DNA of 64,000 nucleotides. Source: Isoptericola halalbus (GTDB taxonomy: Bacteria; Actinomycetota; Actinomycetes; Actinomycetales; Cellulomonadaceae). Below, piece by piece: positions 58,724 to 64,000 of this stretch. The notes under the pieces are model-generated. The model had not been told where the DNA came from. It ran no database searches and saw nothing but the letters and a program-made list of their open reading frames with translations. Position numbers and translations under genes: made by a program. Where the stretch lies: assembly GCA_009663185.1 (NCBI GenBank), contig VJZX01000003.1, forward strand, positions 124,001 to 188,000, given 5' to 3'. Position 1 is the stretch's first letter; each line of letters opens with the position of its first letter.

Positions 58724-59588
58724 TCAGTGCGCGTGGTCCTCGGCGTCGTCCGACCGCCACAGCCAGCGGAGGGCGTCGGGGAGCAGGACGCCGCCATGGT
58801 TCGGGCTGTGGCCGCCATCGCCGAGGACGAGGCGGAAGTCGTAGCCGGCTTCCGCGAGAGCGGCCGCGACGCGGAGGTTCTCGGCGAGCCAGTTCGACTC
58901 GGGCTGGTCCCAACCGAGGTCCCTGTGGCCTGCCTGCAGGAAGACACGCAACGGCTTGCGGGGAGCATGCGCGATGAGCTCGGGATACGGGTTGCCGCCC
59001 GGCATCTGCGCGAAGCTGGACAGGTACCCGATGACCCGGCGGAATCTGTCGGGGCGCAGCCACGCAGCGGTGAAGGCGCAGTTGCCGCCGCTACTGCCGC
59101 CGCAGATTCCCCACCGATCGGCGTCCTCGGAGATCACCCATCGCCTCGCGACCTCAGGGATGATCTCGGTCAGGAGAAGAGTGACGTACCGGTCGTCGAG
59201 AGCGTCGTACTCGGCATTGCGGTTCTTCGGTTCGTTCGCGCCGGGAAAGACACCAGGGTCGACGAACACGCCGATGGTAACGGGGATGTCACCGCGGTGG
59301 ACGAGGTTGTCCAGGACCGTGGCGCCGCGGACCTCGCCCCCAGGGTCCAGGTACCACCATCCGTCCTGGAACACCATGAGCGACGCCGGCTCGGAAGGGT
59401 CGTTACTGCGCGGGCACATGGACCCAGAACTTCCGTGACGTGCCCGGGTAGATCGCACTCTCGCTCCAGTGAAGCTCGATCGTCTCGCCGACGGGCACGC
59501 CCGGCTGCACGGCCGAGTCGGGTCCGTGGGCGTAGCGGACGTCGGACTGGTCGACGGGAAGCGGCCTGTAGGGAACCTCGATGGTCAC
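58724..59588 (-). pseudogene. Enterochelin-esterase-like alpha/beta hydrolase, broken by a single-base frameshift
   Basis: Two reading frames together encode one esterase. From the GTG at 59588 the first 62 residues end ...YPGTSRKFWVHVPAQ and a stop at 59403. One frame over, NDPSEPASLMVFQDGWWYLD continues without a gap through GVFVDPGVFP and the nucleophile motif GICGGSSGGNCAF to AGHRDLGWDQPESNW and GGHSPNHGG near the C-terminus. One extra A on the coding strand in CAGTAACGAC explains the break; CAGTACGAC would read Q-Y-D-P as expected of the family. The gene is either a recent pseudogene or carries a sequencing error. Intact relatives hydrolyse ester-linked substrates such as siderophores or sugar esters. 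Confidence 0.8.
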
Positions 59589-59639
59589 GCGGGCCACCGT
59601 AGGGCGGCAACGGCGCCAGGTCCCGCACAATTGACTCCC

Positions 59640-60293
59640 GTGACCGACAGCGACCTCCCGCCGGCCCCTGCGTCCGACGCCCTCTTCGACGTCCCCGCGG
59701 ACGCCCGCCGGCCCGCGGCGCGGGTCGTGCTGCTCACCGGACCGTCAGGTTCGGGCAAGTCCCTGCTCACCCGCCGGCTCGGGCTGCCGGTGGTCGCGCT
59801 GGACGACTTCTACCGCGACGTGGACTACCCGGGCATGCCCATGCGGTATGGCATCGTGGACTGGGACGACCCGCGCAGCTGGGACCACGTCGCCGCGCTC
59901 GCGGCGTTGCGCGCCGTGACCAGCACGGGCCGCACGGAGGTCCCCGTCTATGACATCCCGACGTCGCGCCGCACCGGCACCACCGTTCTCGACACCGGCG
60001 GCGCGCCGCTCGTCCTCGCCGAGGGCATCTTCGCCGCCGAGCTCGTCGAGGCGTGCCGGGCCGACGGCATCCTCGCTGACGCGATCTGCCTCGCCCGCCC
60101 GCGCCTCGTGACGCTCTGGTTCCGGTTCCTGCGCGACGTCGCCGAGTCACGCAAGCCGCTGGGCACGCTCGTGCGCCGGGGCTGGGGTCTGCTGCGAGCC
60201 GAGCCGCACCTGGTCCGCCGCTGGGTCGACATGGGTTGTCGCACGGCCACCCCTAGCCAAGCCGAGAGGGATATCCGTATTCTCGCCCGGTAG
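59640..60293 (+). CDS. Uridine kinase-like P-loop ATP-binding protein
   Basis: A 217-residue protein with Walker A LLTGPSGSGKSLL near residue 31, VVALDDFYRDVDYPGMP, WDDPRSWDHVAALAALRAV and VYDIPTSRRTGT. The VLAEGIFAAELV segment matches the core strand of uridine-kinase-like proteins. The substrate is unproven; many actinomycetes have this ATP-binding protein outside nucleotide gene clusters. The GTG at 59640 is preceded by CACAAT eight bases away, which could be a -10 for a leaderless message. Confidence 0.85.
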   Translation: MTDSDLPPAPASDALFDVPADARRPAARVVLLTGPSGSGKSLLTRRLGLPVVALDDFYRDVDYPGMPMRYGIVDWDDPRSWDHVAALAALRAVTSTGRTEVPVYDIPTSRRTGTTVLDTGGAPLVLAEGIFAAELVEACRADGILADAICLARPRLVTLWFRFLRDVAESRKPLGTLVRRGWGLLRAEPHLVRRWVDMGCRTATPSQAERDIRILAR

Positions 60294-60392
60294 CACGTCG
60301 CCAACAGTCTTTCAAAAAGTCATAGGACCGTAACGAGCCGGTCATCCGCGCCACGCCGACGTGGCCCAGAGTGGTTCTGAGGAGGTGGTCCT

Positions 60393-61598
60393 GTGATCCA
60401 GCGCGACGGAATACGCGTGCTCTCGCTCTATGAGGGCTTCTTCAGCGGCGGCGCACGCGCCCTGCACTCGACGGTCGTGGCCGGCCTGCACTCGATGGGC
60501 CGCCAACGGCACTCGGTGCTCAGCATCCATACCGAGGTCCGGCGCGAGGCGACTCTGCAACGAATGGTCGACGACCAGCGCTACCGCGCGCTGCGCGCCG
60601 CGGGCATGCGCATATCGTCCCTGGGACGGTCCACCGACGGCGACCACGATCCGCGACGCTTTACCGAGGCCGAGATGGCGACGGCGGCACGGCACGCCGC
60701 GGCCGCGCACGTCGTCGTCTCGCTCAAGGAGCAGCCGCTGCGGCTCGTCAACCAGGCGGACTTCCCCGACCGTCCCGTGGTGGCGTGCCTGCACCGGTCG
60801 GACCCCGAGCACTCCGGCGCGGCGCTCGGCGACCTGCTCACGGCCGCCGACGCCGGCCGGCTCGCCGCGGTCGTGTGCTGCGCCGAGTCGACCCGGCAGG
60901 CGTACCGGGCCGCCGGCGTGCCTGACCACCTCCTGCGGGTCATCCCCAACGGGATCAACCTCGCGCGGTTCCGGCCGGTGTCGGGCGCGCGGCGCCTCGC
61001 GCTGCGCGGCGCGCACGGCCTGCCCGCCGACGCGACGGTCGTCGCCTACGCCGCACGCTACGACGCGATGAAGAACCCCCGGCTCTTCGTCGACTCCGCG
61101 CGTGTGATGCTCGAGCGCGACGACCGTGCACACGTGCTCATGTGCGGCGCCGGCATGAGCGCCGCCAACCCGGACCTCGAGGCTGACCTGCGGCAGGCGT
61201 TCGGCGACCGGGCCGACCTGCTGCGCCGTGTGCACCTGCTCGGGGTCCGCCATGACATGGAGCTGGTCTACGCGACCGCGGACGTCGTGGCGCTCACCTC
61301 GGCGTTCGGCGAGGCCGCGCCGCTGTGCCTCATCGAGGGTGCGATGTGCGGCGCGATCCCGGTCACGACGCCGGTCGGCGACAGTGCGCGCATCGTCCAG
61401 GGCATCGGGTTCGTCACCGGGTTCGACCCTGGCGAGATCGCCGCGACGTGGGCTGAGGCAGCCGCGCGTCGGGGGGAGCTCGTGGGCGCGCTCACCGAGG
61501 CCCGGGCACGGTTCAGCCACGTGCGCATGCTGTCGGCGTACGCGGGCGTCATCGAGCGCGCGTCGCGGGGAGCGGGCCTGCAGGTCGCGCGCGTCTGA
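60393..61598 (+). CDS. Glycosyltransferase family 4 protein
   Basis: A 401-residue GT-B glycosyltransferase. The N-terminal loop is VLSLYEGFFSGGARALHSTV, and the middle has VVCCAESTRQAYRAAGVPDH and VIPNGINLARFRP. The donor-binding half has VVAYAARYDAMKNPRLFVDS, ADVVALTSAFGEAAPLCLIE and GAMCGAIPVTTPVGD. The GTG at 60393 has GAGGAGG seven bases upstream. A slightly AT-richer stretch (60310-60345) before it may hold its promoter. It is a single gene, not linked to the glycan operon at the left end; acceptor and donor are unknown. Confidence 0.92.
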   Translation: MIQRDGIRVLSLYEGFFSGGARALHSTVVAGLHSMGRQRHSVLSIHTEVRREATLQRMVDDQRYRALRAAGMRISSLGRSTDGDHDPRRFTEAEMATAARHAAAAHVVVSLKEQPLRLVNQADFPDRPVVACLHRSDPEHSGAALGDLLTAADAGRLAAVVCCAESTRQAYRAAGVPDHLLRVIPNGINLARFRPVSGARRLALRGAHGLPADATVVAYAARYDAMKNPRLFVDSARVMLERDDRAHVLMCGAGMSAANPDLEADLRQAFGDRADLLRRVHLLGVRHDMELVYATADVVALTSAFGEAAPLCLIEGAMCGAIPVTTPVGDSARIVQGIGFVTGFDPGEIAATWAEAAARRGELVGALTEARARFSHVRMLSAYAGVIERASRGAGLQVARV

Positions 61599-61613
61599 CC
61601 TTCGCCCGGCGAC

Positions 61614-62630
61614 TCAGGCGGGACGGGTCGACTCGCGCAGCACGACCTCGTGCTCGACGACGGTCGGCTCGCCGGGCGCACCCTCGTCGACCGCCTCGAG
61701 CACGGCCCGGCGGCCGATCTCCTCGAGCGGGATGCGCACCGTGGTCAGCGCGGGCACGTGGTCGCGCAGCGTGGGGACGTCGTCGAAGCCCGCGATCCGC
61801 ACGTCGCGCGGCACCTCGACGCCGAGCTCACGCAGCCGCGCGATCACCCCGATCGCCATGACGTCGGTGACGGCGAAGACGCAGAGCGGCTCGCCCGCGG
61901 AGTCCCGCACGAGCGCGGCGAGCTCGTCGCCGGCCTCGTGCCCGCCGTCGCGCGAGAACTCGGTCTCGAGCGTCCCGACGACGTCGCCCCCTCCGGCGAC
62001 CACGGCGTCGGCGAACGCTCCGGCGCGCTCGTGCGACGTCGCCACCCGCTCCGGGCCGGCGAGCACGACGAACCTTCTGTGCCCCTGGTCGAGCAGCGCC
62101 GCGGCGAGATCGCGCGCACCCTCGGAGTTCGGCGGACGCACCACGCGGGCCGAGCCGAGCGGCTGGCCCACGATCACGGGCCGTCCGCCCGCGGCCTCGT
62201 AGGCCGCGAGCTCCACGGCCAGCGCGGCGTCCTCGTCCGCGGCCCACCGCGTGCCGGCCACCACGATGCCGTCGACCCGGTGGGCGGCGAAGGCGGCGAC
62301 GGCGTCCCGCTCGGCGCTCGGGTCGCGCTCGGTCGAGGCGAGCAGCACGAGGCGGCCCCGCTCGCGCGCGGCCGCCTGCGCGCCGGCCGCGATCGTCGAG
62401 AAGTAGGGGTCGGAGATGTCCTGCACGACGAGGCCGAGCAGCCCGGTGCGCGCACGGGCGAGCGCCTGGGCCTGCGCGTTGACCACGTAGCCGAGCTCCA
62501 CGGCCGCGGCCCGCACCCGCTCCACGAGCTGGGCGCCGGGCTGGCGGTCCGACCCGTTCAGGACGCGCGAGGCCGTGGCGAGCGACACCCCTGCCCGCTC
62601 CGCGACGTCCTGCAGCCGCGCTCTGGCCAC
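61614..62630 (-). CDS. LacI family transcriptional regulator
   Basis: A 338-residue repressor. The helix-turn-helix is RLQDVAERAGVSLATASRVL, the hinge region follows in NAQAQALARARTG, and the ligand-binding core has LGLVVQDISDPYFSTIAAGA, VAGTRWAADED and IAGFDDVPTLRDHVPALTTV. The GTG at 62630 has GGAGG five bases upstream. It is divergent from a Gfo/Idh/MocA gene, and the palindrome GGAAAGCGCATTCC at that gene's transcription start is its likely operator. Confidence 0.93.
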   Translation of the reverse strand: MARARLQDVAERAGVSLATASRVLNGSDRQPGAQLVERVRAAAVELGYVVNAQAQALARARTGLLGLVVQDISDPYFSTIAAGAQAAARERGRLVLLASTERDPSAERDAVAAFAAHRVDGIVVAGTRWAADEDAALAVELAAYEAAGGRPVIVGQPLGSARVVRPPNSEGARDLAAALLDQGHRRFVVLAGPERVATSHERAGAFADAVVAGGGDVVGTLETEFSRDGGHEAGDELAALVRDSAGEPLCVFAVTDVMAIGVIARLRELGVEVPRDVRIAGFDDVPTLRDHVPALTTVRIPLEEIGRRAVLEAVDEGAPGEPTVVEHEVVLRESTRPA

Positions 62631-62680
62631 GTGCACCTCCTGTGCGGACGCCCTCGTCGACGCCCGTTCGTCTTCTGTGC

Positions 62681-62710
62681 TTGACGCACCCTCAACGCAC
62701 ACCTTACCTT
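62681..62710 (+). promoter_or_regulatory. Probable promoter of the Gfo/Idh/MocA operon
   Basis: TTGACG (62681-62686) and TACCTT (62705-62710) are separated by 18 bases, a good match to a vegetative actinobacterial promoter. The LacI-type site begins seven bases after the -10, so it would cover the transcription start. Confidence 0.6.
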
Positions 62711-62716
62711 GGATCT

Positions 62717-62730
62717 GGAAAGCGCATTCC
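62717..62730. promoter_or_regulatory. LacI-type operator over the transcription start
   Basis: GGAAAGCGCATTCC is nearly a perfect palindrome around GCGC. It differs from the pectin-cluster sites and is probably bound by the adjacent LacI protein. Its position right after the -10 fits simple repression. Confidence 0.7.
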
Positions 62731-62801
62731 GTCCGGTCGAGCGTCGGCCGACCCACGATCACCCGCGCCGCCTCGCTCGGCGGCCGGACGAAGGAGTCCC
62801 C

Positions 62802-63968
62802 GTGAGCACCACCCGCACCCTGCGCATCGCGATGAACGGCGTGACCGGTCGCATGGGCTACCGCCAGCACCTCGTGCGCTCGATCCTGCCGATCCGCGAC
62901 CAGGGCGGTGTCGAGCTGCCGGACGGCTCGCGCGTCCAGGTCGAGCCCGTGCTGGTGGGCCGCAACGAAGAGAAGCTGCGCGAGCTGGCCAAGAAGCACG
63001 ACGTCGCCGAGTACACGACCGACCTCGACGGCATCGCGGGTGCCGCCGACACCGACATCGTGTTCGACGCCGCGATGACCAACCTGCGCCCCGCGACCCT
63101 GAGCAGGGCGATGAAGGCCGGCAAGCACATCTACACCGAGAAGCCGACGGCCGAGACCCTCGCCGAGGCGATCGAGCTCGCCCGGCTGCGCGACGAGACC
63201 GGCGTGACCGCCGGCGTCGTGCACGACAAGCTCTACCTGCCCGGTCTGGTCAAGCTGCGCCGCCTCGTCGACGAGGGCTTCTTCGGCCGCATCCTGTCGC
63301 TGCGCGGCGAGTTCGGCTACTGGGTGTTCGAGGGCGAGACCCAGCCGGCCCAGCGGCCGTCGTGGAACTACCGCAAGGAGGACGGCGGTGGCATGACCAC
63401 CGACATGTTCTGCCACTGGAACTACGTCCTCGAGGGCATCCTCGGCTCCGTCCGGAGCGTCAGCGCCCAGACCGTGACCCACATCCCCACGCGCTGGGAC
63501 GAGCAGGGCAAGCCCTACGACGCCACGGCCGACGACGCCGCGTACGGGATCTTCGAGATCGAGACTCCGGGTGGCGACCCGGTCGTCGCGCAGATCAACT
63601 CGTCGTGGGCCGTGCGCGTCTACCGCGACGAGCTCGTCGAGTTCCAGGTCGACGGGACGCACGGCTCGGCCGTCGCCGGCCTGTTCAAGTGCGTCGCGCA
63701 GCACCGGTCGCACACGCCGAAGCCGGTCTGGAACCCGGACCTGCCGGTCACCGACTCGTTCCGCGACCAGTGGTCCGAGATCCCGGCCAACGCGGACCTG
63801 CAGAACGGCTTCAAGGCGCAGTGGGAGGAGTTCCTGCAAGACGTCGTCGCCGGCCGCCCGCACCGCTTCGACCTGCTGTCCGCGGCGCGCGGCGTGCAGC
63901 TTGCCGAGCTGGGCCTGCAGTCGTCGGCCGAGGGCCGCCGCCTCGCCGTCCCGGAGATCACGCTGTGA
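62802..63968 (+). CDS. Gfo/Idh/MocA family oxidoreductase
   Basis: A 388-residue oxidoreductase. The Rossmann start is LRIAMNGVTGRMGYRQHLVR, the dinucleotide signature KHIYTEKPTAETLAEAIELA lies near residue 110, and the substrate part has VVHDKLYLPGLVKLRRLVDE and GGGMTTDMFCHWNYVLEGIL with the likely catalytic Asp/His. NGVTGRMGYRQHL is a distinct subgroup found beside dihydrodipicolinate-synthase-like and sugar isomerase genes in actinomycetes. The GTG at 62802 has AAGGAG six bases upstream. It overlaps the next gene by four bases. Confidence 0.92.
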   Translation: MSTTRTLRIAMNGVTGRMGYRQHLVRSILPIRDQGGVELPDGSRVQVEPVLVGRNEEKLRELAKKHDVAEYTTDLDGIAGAADTDIVFDAAMTNLRPATLSRAMKAGKHIYTEKPTAETLAEAIELARLRDETGVTAGVVHDKLYLPGLVKLRRLVDEGFFGRILSLRGEFGYWVFEGETQPAQRPSWNYRKEDGGGMTTDMFCHWNYVLEGILGSVRSVSAQTVTHIPTRWDEQGKPYDATADDAAYGIFEIETPGGDPVVAQINSSWAVRVYRDELVEFQVDGTHGSAVAGLFKCVAQHRSHTPKPVWNPDLPVTDSFRDQWSEIPANADLQNGFKAQWEEFLQDVVAGRPHRFDLLSAARGVQLAELGLQSSAEGRRLAVPEITL

Positions 63969-64000
63969 GCGCCGCCACGACCACCGCCGCCCCGGTCCTG
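63965..64000 (+). CDS. Start of the next operon gene (partial, unidentified)
   Basis: A GTG at 63965 overlaps the stop of the oxidoreductase gene (GTGA) and stays open to the right edge, giving 12 residues rich in Ala and Thr. Too little is visible to name it. A dihydrodipicolinate-synthase-like protein would be the common neighbour, but that is only expectation. Confidence 0.5.
   Translation, partial: MSAATTTAAPVL

Noticed and set aside
61614-63863. A 749-residue LacI fusion
   Set aside because: The upstream 400 residues are antisense to the Gfo/Idh/MocA gene; the repressor has its own GTG with a GGAGG site at 62630.

Overview
The window is very GC-rich (third codon positions almost all G or C), uses many GTG and TTG starts, has genes packed with 1-4 base start/stop overlaps, and shows several likely leaderless transcripts. 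Together with a mycobacterial-type succinate dehydrogenase, a Mycobacterium-like branched-chain amino acid cluster, sugar ABC transporters without their own ATPase, and large plant-polysaccharide enzymes, this points to a soil or plant-associated actinomycete, most likely near Cellulomonas. That placement is inferred from gene content and style, not from a search. I see no tRNA, rRNA, CRISPR array, insertion sequence or prophage, and no gene-free stretch longer than 300 bases.

Layout. 1-7321 (minus): a tightly coupled operon of three glycosyltransferases, an MsbA-like ABC exporter and two APH-fold kinases, the last running off the left edge; probably a surface or exported glycoconjugate system. 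7391-8684 (minus): trpS with a tryptophan leader peptide and attenuator. 8751-10669 (plus): GyrI-like protein, TrmL and an AIM24-like protein. 10838-14647 (plus): a small unknown gene coupled to succinate dehydrogenase (sdhC, sdhA, sdhB). 14657-25528 (minus): a nine-gene leucine/branched-chain keto acid degradation operon (bkdABC, accD1, accA1, acyl-CoA dehydrogenase, MaoC hydratase, CitE-like lyase, ThuA-like protein) with a divergent Lrp/AsnC regulator. 26308-33209: an alpha-galactoside operon (GH36 enzyme, two permeases, binding protein) with a divergent ROK regulator. 33272-47236: a pectin/galacturonate region with a kinase pair, aldo/keto reductase, altronate dehydratase, ABC transporter, a LacI regulator fused to a DUF6807/PmoA-like domain, two Gfo/Idh/MocA oxidoreductases and a pectate lyase. 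47352-48398: a lone FabH. 48450-53996: an 1848-residue secreted rhamnogalacturonan esterase-lyase. 54198-54698: a SprT-like protein. 54776-58716: the lactate utilisation operon lutABC with its GntR regulator. 58724-59588: an esterase gene broken by one extra base. 59640-61598: a small P-loop kinase and a glycosyltransferase. 61614-64000: a LacI regulator divergent from a Gfo/Idh/MocA gene whose operon continues past the right edge.

How it fits together. Pectate lyase and the esterase-lyase would cut pectin backbones outside the cell, the ABC transporter would import the fragments, and altronate dehydratase plus a PfkB kinase would feed uronate carbon towards 2-keto-3-deoxygluconate phosphate. 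Matching 14-base LacI-type sites lie in the regulator/transporter gap, before the second oxidoreductase gene and at the start of the esterase-lyase gene, which suggests one regulon. The most unusual signals are a 52-base palindromic element inserted in frame in both accA1 and bkdC, a second family of long intergenic palindromes, the LacI-DUF6807 fusion, the trpS attenuator and a leaderless upstream ORF before lutA.
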